64,000 nucleotides of DNA. It comes from Anabaena lutea FACHB-196. Its GTDB lineage: Bacteria > Cyanobacteriota > Cyanobacteriia > Cyanobacteriales > Nostocaceae. The stretch is from the NCBI RefSeq assembly GCF_014698305.1, contig NZ_JACJST010000013.1:108519-172518 (forward strand), given 5' to 3'. The notes below the pieces were generated by a model that did no database searches, was not told the DNA's origin, and was given only the letters and a program-made list of their open reading frames with translations. A program made the position numbers and the translations under genes. Below are positions 19,230 through 28,303 of the stretch, one piece after another (position 1 is the stretch's first letter; each line of letters begins with the position of its first letter).

Positions 19230-19847
19230 TTAGGTTACAGTAGACGCGGACGCAAAGATTTGTTTTGCAGTTAATTGCAAGTTGGGAAAGATTGAGGAAA
19301 CCAGTTGATCATTGTTTTGAAACAATCGCTTTTGATACTCGTCCTCGACTAAAGTACAAATTGTAACTGTTGGCTGCTTGGTTTTGCCAATATATTCTCT
19401 ACCACCAATGCCTAAATAATCTACAATCCAATATTCAGGAACAGCTAATAGGGCGTAATCTTCAACTTTGCGAGCATAATCATTTTGCCAGTTTGTACTC
19501 ACGACTTCAGCAATTAGTTTAATTGATTTTCCTGATGTAATTACAGGTTCTTTTTGCCATAATGGTTCATTCATTAGTTGGGTTTGGTCTAATACGATCA
19601 CATCGGGACGAAAGGCTGTGTTTGTTCCCAATAGTTTGATCAAACAGCGATGGGGGATAAAGTATGGTAAGTCATGATGATCAATTTCTACATTCAGTTT
19701 TCGCCCAATTAAAGATGATACCTGTTCATGAGGTCCTGTTGGTTCCATCTCGATTAATTCCCCATCAATAAGTTCATAGCGATCATTGTCGCCATACTGA
19801 GTAATAAATTCATTAACTGTGACTAGTTTTAGGGCTGATTGTATCAT
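19230..19847 (-). CDS. Uma2 family endonuclease-like protein
   Basis: The 205-residue product has the Uma2 (DUF820) restriction-endonuclease-like fold. Visible are YELIDGELIEMEPTGPHEQV near the start, RPDVIVLDQ in the middle, and EVVSTNWQNDYARKVEDYAL followed by PEYWIVDY, which supply the acidic and lysine residues of a PD-(D/E)XK-type core. These genes are very numerous in filamentous cyanobacteria and their role is not established. A degraded inverted paralogue lies 40 bp from its 3' end. Confidence 0.88.
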   Translation of the reverse strand: MIQSALKLVTVNEFITQYGDNDRYELIDGELIEMEPTGPHEQVSSLIGRKLNVEIDHHDLPYFIPHRCLIKLLGTNTAFRPDVIVLDQTQLMNEPLWQKEPVITSGKSIKLIAEVVSTNWQNDYARKVEDYALLAVPEYWIVDYLGIGGREYIGKTKQPTVTICTLVEDEYQKRLFQNNDQLVSSIFPNLQLTAKQIFASASTVT

Positions 19848-19997
19848 TATTATGTTTCTTGCTGATTAAATAAAGATTATTCTGGCGGTTGGAAATCGGA
19901 TCTACACAAATAAAACCCATCGGCATAGATTAAAATTAGCAGATTATTCCAGCAATTGAAAACCGCAATTTCTTACTTATTTGGCAATCAGGTTAGA

Positions 19998-20315
19998 TTA
20001 ATAAATAAAACTGTCCAAACCTTTTTTACGGACTAAATGTAGTAATTTAAGAGCCGCACCTGTAGGTCGTTTTTGCCCAATTTCCCATTTTTGCACAGTT
20101 GATGAACTGATGTTTAAAATAGCAGCAAACACAGATTGGCTGACATTAAATGATTCACGAAGTTGCTTAATTTGTTGAGGTTCTAGCGGTTCAATTGGAG
20201 GTAAACACAAGCTATCAAATTCCCGTAACGTAACTTGACTCATTACACCAGCCTTGTATAGTCCTGTAGCAGTTTCATGAACAGCCTCAAGAATGGCTGA
20301 CTTGTTCTTCCTCAT
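19998..20315 (-). CDS. XRE-type helix-turn-helix regulator, NadS/HigA-like antitoxin
   Basis: The 105 residues contain a helix-turn-helix at about 50-90 with PQQIKQLRESFNVSQSVFAA, ILNISSSTVQKWEIGQKRPT and ALKLLHLV. This is the form found in NadS/HigA2 antitoxins encoded after a RelE/HigB toxin. No toxin is recognisable upstream, where only a divergent promoter region of 110 bp lies, so it appears orphaned. It may autoregulate or have been recruited as a general repressor. Confidence 0.82.
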   Translation of the reverse strand: MRKNKSAILEAVHETATGLYKAGVMSQVTLREFDSLCLPPIEPLEPQQIKQLRESFNVSQSVFAAILNISSSTVQKWEIGQKRPTGAALKLLHLVRKKGLDSFIY

Positions 20316-20425
20316 TACAAATTACCTCTATTAATTCATTCATATTAGTTTCCTTTAACTAAAGTATATCACTTAGTGCTATAATAGGCAATTATTAAAA
20401 ATGTGTATTTAGGCAAATCTTTATT

Positions 20426-21874
20426 ATGCTTGATAACAACGATTTTGGATTAGCTTCCGCTGACGATACCTCGGTTGTGGTACTTGAACAGCTATCTTCA
20501 CATCCTCAGCCAGAAGTTCGTGAGGCTGTGGCTAAAAATCCGAATACGCCTACGAAAGTGCTGCTCAAATTAGGTAAAGAGTTTCCAGATGCAATTACTG
20601 CGAACCCGGTTTTTAATCTTTTGCTGCTGGAAAATCCTGAAAGCCATTTCGTTAGGCTTTCTTTAGCGCGTAGCACAACAACCAGTGAAGACACGATCGC
20701 TCGGTTATCCGAAATCAAGGATGAGGAAATTCTTTGTGCTGTGGCTGGAAATCCAAAGACACCTCTTCACATTCTGGAAGAACTTGTAGAAAATCCGCCT
20801 GTTTTCTGCGATGACGAAAATGCTGATGAATCTGATTTTGATCGCCTCTTTACCGCCATCATACAAAATCCGAATACTTCTGAATTGTTATTGCATGAAC
20901 TAGCCGAGCGTGGAAGCAGCAATGTCAGACAGGCGATCGCTCAGAACCCCAAAGCACCGTTATCCCTGCTCAATACGTTTGCAGATTGGAGAAATTTTAG
21001 GATGCATAAAGCAATTGCTCAAAATCCTCAAGCACCAAGCGCAATATTGGAAAAACTAGCGGGAGAAAATGTAAAAGAAATTCGCGATCTGGTCAAAAAC
21101 CATCCAAATGTTTCCGAAACTGCGATCGCCATCATCAATTTTATCGAGGGAAAACCTGGAACATCCATCGACTTATTAGAGCGGTTAGCCAGTGATCGAC
21201 GAGCCTCTGTCCGGCTATTAGTTGCCGCCCATCCCTCAACCCCTGCAAAGGTTTTAGAAAAGCTCGTCCAGGATACAGATGAAGATGTAGCCTTCAAAGC
21301 TGCAAGCCATCCCAATGCAACCTCTACCGTTCTAGAGTTTTTTGCAGAGTTCTTAGTCAAGCAACGTCAGCGAGTCTCGCCAATAAATGGAGCCAAGATT
21401 CAAGAGTGTAAAAGAACTGCGATTGAATTAGTGAGACGTTCTGACATCACGCCAAAAGTGTTAGAAAATCTGTTGAAAATGAATGAGTATGTTGTAGTGG
21501 ACGCGATCGCATCATCTTTGAGAACACCACCCACTATGCTGCTCGCACTTACAGACCATCAATTTATAGACATTCATTTTTTCGTACATCTCGCTCAAAA
21601 CCCCAATACACCATCAGAAGGGCTGGAGAAGCTTTATCTAAGAATTAACCAACCGCAGATGGGAAATATGATTGATTGTCTATGCGCTATTGCTGCTCAT
21701 CCAAATACCCCTGTCCATTTGCTAGAAAAATTCGCAGTTGATTCCCGCGCTAGTCTCCGCGCAAAAGTTGCCAGAAATGTCAATACACCGATTTCAATTT
21801 TGGAACGGTTAAGCCGTGATTTGAACGACAGGGTTAGTTATTTTGCAAACGAAGCACTGAAGGCAAGAGCTTGA
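20426..21874 (+). CDS. Leucine-rich-repeat-variant protein
   Basis: The 482 residues are built of about 24-residue helical repeats of the type VRxxVAxNPxTPxxLLExLA (for example VREAVAKNPNTPTKVLLKLG and VRLLVAAHPSTPAKVLEKLV), the LRV pattern. Such solenoids serve as protein-binding scaffolds. In other bacteria an LRV protein carries an Fe-S cluster, but no N-terminal cysteine cluster is visible here. It has no signal peptide and lies divergent from the XRE regulator at 110 bp, which could mean shared control. Confidence 0.85.
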   Translation: MLDNNDFGLASADDTSVVVLEQLSSHPQPEVREAVAKNPNTPTKVLLKLGKEFPDAITANPVFNLLLLENPESHFVRLSLARSTTTSEDTIARLSEIKDEEILCAVAGNPKTPLHILEELVENPPVFCDDENADESDFDRLFTAIIQNPNTSELLLHELAERGSSNVRQAIAQNPKAPLSLLNTFADWRNFRMHKAIAQNPQAPSAILEKLAGENVKEIRDLVKNHPNVSETAIAIINFIEGKPGTSIDLLERLASDRRASVRLLVAAHPSTPAKVLEKLVQDTDEDVAFKAASHPNATSTVLEFFAEFLVKQRQRVSPINGAKIQECKRTAIELVRRSDITPKVLENLLKMNEYVVVDAIASSLRTPPTMLLALTDHQFIDIHFFVHLAQNPNTPSEGLEKLYLRINQPQMGNMIDCLCAIAAHPNTPVHLLEKFAVDSRASLRAKVARNVNTPISILERLSRDLNDRVSYFANEALKARA

Positions 21875-22064
21875 TTTCAGCACCTTCTTGTAAAGATTAA
21901 CACAGTTCATTGAGGACTCTGAGAAGACCCTCAGTGATGACTTAGAACTGTAAATACTTAACAAAATTTTAGATTTTAGATTTTTTCCTTCTTAAAATTA
22001 ACCTCCAGAGTTGGTTAGCAATGGTATCATTCGGTTATTACAAAAAGTAAAGGGCAATTTTACT

Positions 22065-23663
22065 ATGACCAAAGCACCTGTTGCTCCTGTGGTGCTAGTC
22101 ATTTTAGACGGATGGGGCTACTGTGAGGAAAAGCGAGGAAACGCAATAGCTGCTGCTAAAACTCCCATTATGGACAGTTTATGGGCAGCCTATCCCCACA
22201 CCCTCATTCGCACTTCAGGAAAAGCCGTAGGGTTGCCAGAAGGTCAAATGGGCAACTCGGAAGTTGGTCATTTGAATATTGGCGCTGGGCGAGTCGTGCC
22301 TCAAGAACTGGTACGCATCTCTGATGCAGTAGAAGATGGTTCAATAGCATTAAACCCAGCAATTGTCAAGATTTGCCAGGAAGTTCGCTCATCTCATGGC
22401 AAGTTGCATCTAGTAGGGCTTTGTTCTGATGGAGGGGTACATTCTCATCTAACCCATCTATTTGGACTAGTTGACTTAGCCAAAGAAAAGCAGCTTTCAC
22501 AAGTTTGTATCCACGCCATTACCGATGGACGTGACACCCCTCCCAAGGAGGGTATCAAAGCAATTACACAGCTGCAAGACTACATAGATCAGGCTGGAAT
22601 TGGGCAAATAGTAACCGTTAGTGGTCGCTATTATGCAATGGATCGTGACCACCGTTGGGATCGAGTTGAACGCGCCTACCATGTGATGACACAAGATAGC
22701 GCGGGTAATGGACTCACTGCGGTAGAAGTCTTACAAGCATCTTACGCAGAAGGCATAACTGACGAGTTTGTGCTTCCAGTTAGAATTGCCCCAGGCGCAG
22801 TAGAACCGGGAGATGGGGTAATATTTTTCAACTTCCGCCCTGATCGCGCTAGACAACTGACACAAGCCTTTGTCAGTTCCAAATTTGATGGGTTTGAAAG
22901 ACAGCAAATTAAGCCGCTGTCCTTTGTGACTTTTACCCAGTATGATCCAGAATTACCAGTATCGGTGGCTTTTGCTCCCCAGAACCTGAGTAATATTTTA
23001 GGGGAAGTCATTGCTAATCATGGCTTAAAACAGTTTCGGACTGCGGAAACTGAAAAATATGCTCACGTCACCTATTTCTTTAATGGGGGATTAGAGGAAC
23101 CTTGTGATGGAGAAGACCGGGAATTAGTCAGTAGTCCAATGGTGGCAACTTATGACTCAGAACCGGCTATGTCAGCACAAGCAGTGACAGATGTAGCGAT
23201 CGCAGCGATAAAAAAGGGCATCTACTCCCTAATAGTGATGAACTATGCCAATCCAGACATGGTAGGGCATACTGGACAAATACCAGCTACAGTTACAGCT
23301 ATTGAAACAGTTGATCGCTGTTTAGGTCGTCTCCTGGACACTATTGGCAAAGTTGGCGGTACAGCAATCATTACTGCTGACCACGGCAACGCTGAGTATA
23401 TGCTAGATGATCAGGGTAATCCTTGGACGGCTCACACCACTAACCCAGTTCCCTTAATCTTGGTAGAAGGCGAAAAAGTCAAAATACCTGGATATGGTAC
23501 AAATGTGGAATTGAGAAATGATGGCAAGTTAGCCGACATTGCCCCCACTATTCTGGATATTTTACAGCTTCCCCAACCAACAGAAATGACCGGGCGATCG
23601 CTCCTTAAAGCAGCAGAATACGACTTGAAACCTACTCGCACTCCTGCACAAATAGGGTTGTAA
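22065..23663 (+). CDS. gpmI: 2,3-bisphosphoglycerate-independent phosphoglycerate mutase
   Basis: Counted from the ATG at 22065 the protein has 532 residues. It shows metal-site D15 in LVILDGWG, the catalytic serine S65 in GQMGNSEVGHLNIGAGRVV, ITDGRDTPP, DRDHRWDRV, NFRPDRAR, NPDMVGHTG and TADHGNAE, all of which define the Mn2+-dependent alkaline-phosphatase-fold mutase. It interconverts 3- and 2-phosphoglycerate in glycolysis. An in-frame TTG at 22011 would add 18 unconserved residues and was rejected. It lies upstream of secG on the same strand. Confidence 0.97.
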   Translation: MTKAPVAPVVLVILDGWGYCEEKRGNAIAAAKTPIMDSLWAAYPHTLIRTSGKAVGLPEGQMGNSEVGHLNIGAGRVVPQELVRISDAVEDGSIALNPAIVKICQEVRSSHGKLHLVGLCSDGGVHSHLTHLFGLVDLAKEKQLSQVCIHAITDGRDTPPKEGIKAITQLQDYIDQAGIGQIVTVSGRYYAMDRDHRWDRVERAYHVMTQDSAGNGLTAVEVLQASYAEGITDEFVLPVRIAPGAVEPGDGVIFFNFRPDRARQLTQAFVSSKFDGFERQQIKPLSFVTFTQYDPELPVSVAFAPQNLSNILGEVIANHGLKQFRTAETEKYAHVTYFFNGGLEEPCDGEDRELVSSPMVATYDSEPAMSAQAVTDVAIAAIKKGIYSLIVMNYANPDMVGHTGQIPATVTAIETVDRCLGRLLDTIGKVGGTAIITADHGNAEYMLDDQGNPWTAHTTNPVPLILVEGEKVKIPGYGTNVELRNDGKLADIAPTILDILQLPQPTEMTGRSLLKAAEYDLKPTRTPAQIGL

Positions 23664-23682
23664 AATAGCCAGGAATTCAGAA

Positions 23683-23713
23683 GTAGGGGTTTAGCAATGC
23701 GCTTCACCCCTAC
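23683..23713 (+). repeat. Hairpin repeat GTAGGGGT/ACCCCTAC after gpmI
   Basis: An 8-bp perfect stem encloses TTAGCAATGCGCTTC. The right arm AATGCGCTTCACCCCTAC is repeated nearly exactly at 23850 (AATGCGCTTTACCCCTAC) and at 17087. It probably belongs to a dispersed palindromic family, and it may also serve as the gpmI transcript end. Confidence 0.55.
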
Positions 23714-23926
23714 ACTATTATCTCGTTCCTGGTCTCCGACTCTTAATGCTATCATAGAGGCTCTGACTCTACTGTAACGCCCTGGCAGAGCATTCTAGAA
23801 TGCATTCCCATACAGAGTATGGGAAAGAGAACAGTCTTTAAGGTTGAGCAATGCGCTTTACCCCTACAGGATTGATAAATCAAGAACTCATCCATTTTCA
23901 AACTTGTTATAAACGACATTTCTAAT

Positions 23927-24160
23927 ATGGCAATTACTAACATCGTGCAAGGTATTTGGGCATTTTCCGCTTTAGGATTAATAATCCTCGTGTTGCTGCA
24001 CAGCCCTAAAGGTGATGGTATTGGTGCAATTGGTGGACAAGCTCAATTGTTCAGTAGTACCAAAAGTGCAGAAAATACATTAAATCGCATTACTTGGGCA
24101 TTAGTAGTAATTTTTCTGGGTTTAACAGTGGTTTTAAGTGCCAATTGGTTGCCTAAATAA
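23927..24160 (+). CDS. secG: Preprotein translocase subunit SecG
   Basis: This small membrane protein (77 residues) has two hydrophobic helices at about 6-26 and 53-73. Between them lies the SecG loop LLHSPKGDGIGAIGGQAQLF. It assists SecYE during preprotein translocation. Its order after gpmI is common in cyanobacteria. The next gene starts 6 bp after its stop, so the two are probably cotranscribed. Confidence 0.95.
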   Translation: MAITNIVQGIWAFSALGLIILVLLHSPKGDGIGAIGGQAQLFSSTKSAENTLNRITWALVVIFLGLTVVLSANWLPK

Positions 24161-24166
24161 GTAAAA

Positions 24167-24964
24167 ATGGGGAAAATCACCCAAAACCTCATATCTAAAA
24201 CCCGCACAAACTTAGTTTTGCAGCGGTTATTAGCAGTCCTGACTTTAGCGATAATGACGGGACTGCTAATTATTTGTACTAACTTTCAAACTAGGGCTGT
24301 TGTAAACTCTAAATTTAGAGACGTTGCCTACAACATTTCTACAAGTTACAGTTTAGAGGAAAAGTTCATACAAAAAGTCCATCCTTTACCGTCAACCCTC
24401 GCAAGTTGGGAAAACAAGACGAACAGTGGGGATTATTTTGACAAAATCACACCTACAGAAGTTGGTTATTTAATTTGGTCAAGTTTTCCGGTAAGGGTGA
24501 AGATAGAAATACCAACAGGAATAAGTGCAGAACAGTCACAACTATGGGTTAATAATGTTCTGCAAGCTGTTCAAGAGTGGAGTGTGTATTTACCTTTGGA
24601 GGTAGTTGAGAAAGCTGAAATTGCTGATATTCAAATTTTCAGAAAAGCGCCACCTTTACAAATTGAACCTAATAGTAAAATTCCCCGCGCGCGTTCTGCT
24701 TTAACTAGCTACGAGACATACACTAATATTAATAATATTTTATTACACCGTTTTACTATTTTGTTGAGTCCTAATCAAACTGGTGAATATGCGAAAGCTG
24801 CTGCACGTCATGAACTCGGCCATGCTTTGGGAATTTGGGGTCATAGTCCCCTGCAAACTGATGTTTTGTATTTTTCCCAAGTTCGCAAACCACCTTCTAT
24901 TTCGGCGCGAGATGTGAATACTTTAAAGCGTATTTATGAACAGCCTACAAGTTTGGGATGGTGA
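24167..24964 (+). CDS. Matrixin-like (M10) zinc metalloprotease, membrane-anchored
   Basis: The N-terminus has one hydrophobic helix at about 20-38 (RLLAVLTLAIMTGLLIIC), so the protein is likely anchored or exported. The extracytoplasmic region ends in the extended zinc motif ARHELGHALGIWGHS, with H215, E216, H219 and H225 as ligands and base. This HExxHxxGxxH form belongs to the metzincins. A clear Met-turn is not seen, so the subfamily is uncertain. It is 265 residues and coupled to secG. Confidence 0.85.
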   Translation: MGKITQNLISKTRTNLVLQRLLAVLTLAIMTGLLIICTNFQTRAVVNSKFRDVAYNISTSYSLEEKFIQKVHPLPSTLASWENKTNSGDYFDKITPTEVGYLIWSSFPVRVKIEIPTGISAEQSQLWVNNVLQAVQEWSVYLPLEVVEKAEIADIQIFRKAPPLQIEPNSKIPRARSALTSYETYTNINNILLHRFTILLSPNQTGEYAKAAARHELGHALGIWGHSPLQTDVLYFSQVRKPPSISARDVNTLKRIYEQPTSLGW

Positions 24965-25272
24965 GTCAACAATTCAAAATTCAATACAGTTGTGGCGGGT
25001 GAATTTCGTCTGTTGTTAACTATATCTTCCTCAGTGCAAGTATAAATAACTGTCCATTATAAATTTATTAAAACCCTTGTGTAATCTGCTTTTTTAATGT
25101 TTAGGCTTTAGATTTGCCCGGCGGCACTAGTACACTAAGGCGGAAATATAGCTACCATTTTAAATAGGTGAAAAGCTGATGGAAGGACTTTTTTTAATGT
25201 TTAAGTTTTAATTGTAAATTCCGCCCTGTAGTATTAGTAAACTGCATCTCTATTTTCTAGAGTAATCCCAGC
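24965..25272. other. Gap after the metalloprotease gene
   Basis: No gene is seen in about 308 bp. Two TTTTTTAATGTTTA-like stretches near 25090 and 25191 repeat each other, each followed by a TTTTA/TTAG-rich segment and a short G+C patch. No clear terminator is present. Confidence 0.4.
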
Positions 25273-25422
25273 TTATGTAGTTTGTATATATTGATCTAGT
25301 TTCTCTAAAATTTCTACCAAATCTTCTAAAGTCAGAATTTCCTGGGATTCTTCACTGGCATGATTTGCATCGATAGAAGATTGTGTTGATTTTTTGGTGA
25401 AATATGAAATAATGGGTAACAT
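25273..25422 (-). CDS. Small hypothetical acidic protein, 49 aa
   Basis: A short frame encodes MLPIISYFTKKSTQSSIDAN followed by an acidic amphipathic segment EILTLEDLVEILEKLDQYIQ. A GTG at 25446 would add VSTSQPKK. The strong heptad-like helix at the C-terminus argues for a real small protein, but there is no good ribosome binding site at the ATG and no family is recognised. It lies upstream of nothing on its strand and downstream of ocp. Confidence 0.4.
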   Translation of the reverse strand: MLPIISYFTKKSTQSSIDANHASEESQEILTLEDLVEILEKLDQYIQTT

Positions 25423-25608
25423 TTTTTTGGGTTGGCTGGTTGACACTTTTAAATCTAAATGTAAATTGTGGAAAACTTGTGGAGATATTGACTTTTTTTT
25501 GATACTTTCCGCTTTCTCATAGACGGGGATTATTCTTGAATTTCGTCGTTATTCGGCCATCTATCCCCTTCTAGCTTACGCTGAAGAAGGGGAATTCCGG
25601 CGAATCTG

Positions 25609-26577
25609 TTAAACCCGACGCAGATTTAATAGTTCTTGAGGAGAAGCCAACATATCGATCGCTACAAAGAAAATTTTACCTTGGGGATTGATTAAAAACC
25701 GCCAAGCAATATTCATACCGACAGTCACACCGAACCAAGGAGTTTGGACTACACCAGTGATTTTCAGTTGCTTGGAACCATCTGGTTGAACTTCACAAAT
25801 ACCCTGTTGAGGCATCATATTCAGTCCTTGAGCTTCTTCACGCATATATTTAGCGATCGCTTCTGGACCAACAATTGGCTTTTGGAATGGAGGTTGTAGC
25901 GCACCGTCGGTAGTAAATAAAGCAACAGCCGCATCAAAGTTATCTGCATTCATAGCTTCAATGTAGCTCAATACAGCAGGTTCTGTAATCCCGTCAATCT
26001 TAACAGAGGAAATAATTGGTGTTGTACGTTGGAACGCTGGTTCTGCTACGTCTTTGGGGTAACTGCTAGGGCCTAGTTCAGAAGTATCGAATCCCATGTT
26101 GACTACGGTATTCCGCAGTACTGTGATTTGTTGACCCTGATCAAGTTTCTGGGTGGCTTCTAGCACTACTTTCACACCAGGAGACATTTGATAACCCGCT
26201 GGAATAGGAGTGACAAGTCCTTTTTTCATCAATTCTCCTAACTCATACCAGAAAGCCAGCTTGGTATTGACACTGAAGAACCCATAGGAACGGCTGATGG
26301 GAGTGTCAGCACGGCTGGCAAGATCTCGCATTACTTTTGTTTGATCTTCAGAAGACATCAGCTTAATTTGGGTTAGCAGGGTTTCTGCTAGTTGCAAACG
26401 TGCTGCTCCAGGTGCTGCGGGAGTAATTGTCTTACCCATTTCAGTGTAGGCATACCAGAGATATGCTAGTTGATCATCAACGTTAAGTTGATCGAATAGT
26501 GCGATAGTTGCTGGAATCTGACTAGGAACTTGAGTGTTAGAAAAAATACTTTGAGCGGACTGAAGAGTTAAAGCCAT
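25609..26577 (-). CDS. ocp: Orange carotenoid protein
   Basis: This 322-residue protein is a full-length OCP. The helical N-terminal carotenoid domain has Y44 (WYAYTEMGK), W110 (FWYELGELM) and the salt-bridge R155. After the linker, the NTF2-like C-terminal domain has Y205 (VLSYIEAMN) and W292 (NIAWRFLIN), which match Tyr201 and Trp288 of the Synechocystis protein with a 4-residue longer linker, and E248 as partner of R155. OCP quenches phycobilisome energy under blue-green light. I chose the ATG at 26577 (MALTLQSAQ), since MEISL upstream is not conserved. No FRP gene is adjacent. Confidence 0.97.
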   Translation of the reverse strand: MALTLQSAQSIFSNTQVPSQIPATIALFDQLNVDDQLAYLWYAYTEMGKTITPAAPGAARLQLAETLLTQIKLMSSEDQTKVMRDLASRADTPISRSYGFFSVNTKLAFWYELGELMKKGLVTPIPAGYQMSPGVKVVLEATQKLDQGQQITVLRNTVVNMGFDTSELGPSSYPKDVAEPAFQRTTPIISSVKIDGITEPAVLSYIEAMNADNFDAAVALFTTDGALQPPFQKPIVGPEAIAKYMREEAQGLNMMPQQGICEVQPDGSKQLKITGVVQTPWFGVTVGMNIAWRFLINPQGKIFFVAIDMLASPQELLNLRRV

Positions 26578-27148
26578 GAGAGAAATCTCCAATTATTATT
26601 TGTTAATTAGCTACTTTGAAATTTGCTAAGAAGGAGCTTTAAGTTGACATTTTTTTGGTAAAAAACCTGATCAACTTTCCTTATTGCAAGACTTCTATTA
26701 CTACAAATGAGGTGAGACCAACCCAAAGTTCTGGTGGCAACTAAGTCGGTAGACATAGAGACCACAGCTATTATGGGGACTGTCTTACAGGTAAATCTTT
26801 AGTTGAATAGCAAAGGTATTGGTTTACCTTTGGTGATCTATAACAAAACTGTATTGGTGCAGTTTTTTTTCTTAGAGGTTTAGCCTCTATGTAAAGAACT
26901 GTAACTATATTCTTAATTTTTGTAAAGCTATTGATATTACGAATTGACATAAATACTCAAATATGTGTTAGAGATTTACTGTACTGTCTTCAGCAAATCT
27001 CCAAAGACAAATATTCCTGTCTACTTCGTCTAGACGTGGCTCCAGTTACCCTGTGGCATATTGCTACAGCCAGGGTTTAAATCCCCCACTGTATCCTTTA
27101 TGTACGAACTTGGCTCTATTTTGAATTTTGAATTGTTAAGACTTGTTC
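26578..27148. promoter_or_regulatory. ocp upstream region
   Basis: These 571 bp separate ocp from the glycosyltransferase gene upstream on the same strand. A possible stem formed by CCCTG...CAGGG with internal GGC/GCC pairing lies at about 27048-27076. No gene is seen. The size suggests ocp has its own promoter here. Confidence 0.5.
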
Positions 27149-28303
27149 CTAAGCACCCCGACTTAGCGGTACAGGTCGCTGTGCTAACATTTCTGCATAA
27201 AGTTCTTCTAGTTGAGTGATATTATTACTGAGGGTATAGCGTTCTAATACTCGTTTTGTAGCTTTTTGCCCCAACAGTGTTGTTAACTCTGGGTGGTCTT
27301 GGAACAGTGGCAAAATGGTTCTGAGTTGCGATCGCACTGTTTTCGTACTAATAACTACACCAGCACCTTTTTCTAATACTTCCCCATCTGCACCAACATC
27401 CGTAGCTATACAAGCCAAACCACAAGCCATTGCTTCTAACAGAGATAAAGATAAACCCTCTACCAAAGAAGGTAAAATAAATACATCTGCTCCCCGCAAA
27501 ATTTCTATGCGGCGTTCTTCATTGGCGATAAATCCTAGCCAGATGATACCGTATTCCGCGCCATAAAACGGTTCTAAAGATGCTCTCAATGGACCATCAC
27601 CCACAATCAGCAACTTGCTATGAACTCCCATCTTGGATTGCTTCCAAGCCCGCAGGAGGGATTCTACATTTTTTTCTGGGGCAATGCGTCCTTGATAAAC
27701 AAACAAACGCTCGGCACCAAATTCTGCTTTAACTTGAGAAACACCAGGACAATACTTAGTGGTATCCACACCATTGGGAATTACCGCAATCTTGTGTTCT
27801 CCCACACCCATACTTGATAGCAATTCACGCTGAATTTGGGAAAAAACAATTACCCGATCATAATTATCTAAAAACGGTGCGTAGAGTTGATAAGCCAAAA
27901 ATTGTGTCCCAGATATTAGTTTTGCACCCTTACCAGCAAATGGAGTGTGAAAAGTAGCAACTAAGGGCAAATTTAATTCTTGACAAATTTCTGGCAAAAC
28001 AAAGTCCAGAGTTGATAGAGTCAATGAAGCATGAACTATATCTGGTTTGATTTCCCGCAGGGAGTCTTTCAATACTTTGGTTGCATTGAAAGCAGGAATT
28101 GTATAAACCTGGGACTTATAAATAAACGGCAAAGAAACTTCTTTTAAATTCGGCCATTTATCTAGTTCAGATTCTTCTTGAGCGAAGTGAAGAAAACTTA
28201 CTTTGTGTCCCCGGTCTAGTGAAATTAATGCATTTGTAATTTCTCGACTGTAGGTGACATTGCCACAAAAGGGCGATTTTTTTCCAATCCAGGCTATGTG
28301 CAT
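27149..28303 (-). CDS. GT4-family glycosyltransferase
   Basis: The 384-residue chain has the GT-B fold pattern: an N-terminal Rossmann half (MHIAWIGKKSPFCGNVTYSR, ATFHTPFAGKGAK), then VIPNGVDTTKYCPG at the hinge. The C-terminal donor half has LFVYQGRIAPEKN, KLLIVGDGPLR and the E-x7-E motif EGLSLSLLEAMACG. Retaining GT4 enzymes use nucleotide sugars. Acceptor and pathway cannot be inferred, as neither neighbour (ocp, MFS transporter) is a polysaccharide gene. Confidence 0.88.
   Translation of the reverse strand: MHIAWIGKKSPFCGNVTYSREITNALISLDRGHKVSFLHFAQEESELDKWPNLKEVSLPFIYKSQVYTIPAFNATKVLKDSLREIKPDIVHASLTLSTLDFVLPEICQELNLPLVATFHTPFAGKGAKLISGTQFLAYQLYAPFLDNYDRVIVFSQIQRELLSSMGVGEHKIAVIPNGVDTTKYCPGVSQVKAEFGAERLFVYQGRIAPEKNVESLLRAWKQSKMGVHSKLLIVGDGPLRASLEPFYGAEYGIIWLGFIANEERRIEILRGADVFILPSLVEGLSLSLLEAMACGLACIATDVGADGEVLEKGAGVVISTKTVRSQLRTILPLFQDHPELTTLLGQKATKRVLERYTLSNNITQLEELYAEMLAQRPVPLSRGA

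Noticed and set aside
22011..22064. Longer gpmI from a TTG start
   Set aside because: The extra 18 residues are not conserved, and the ATG at 22065 matches the usual start just before the LVILDGWG motif.
25609..26577. Helical carotenoid protein or separate C-terminal homologue instead of OCP
   Set aside because: Both domains and all key aromatic and salt-bridge residues are present in one chain.
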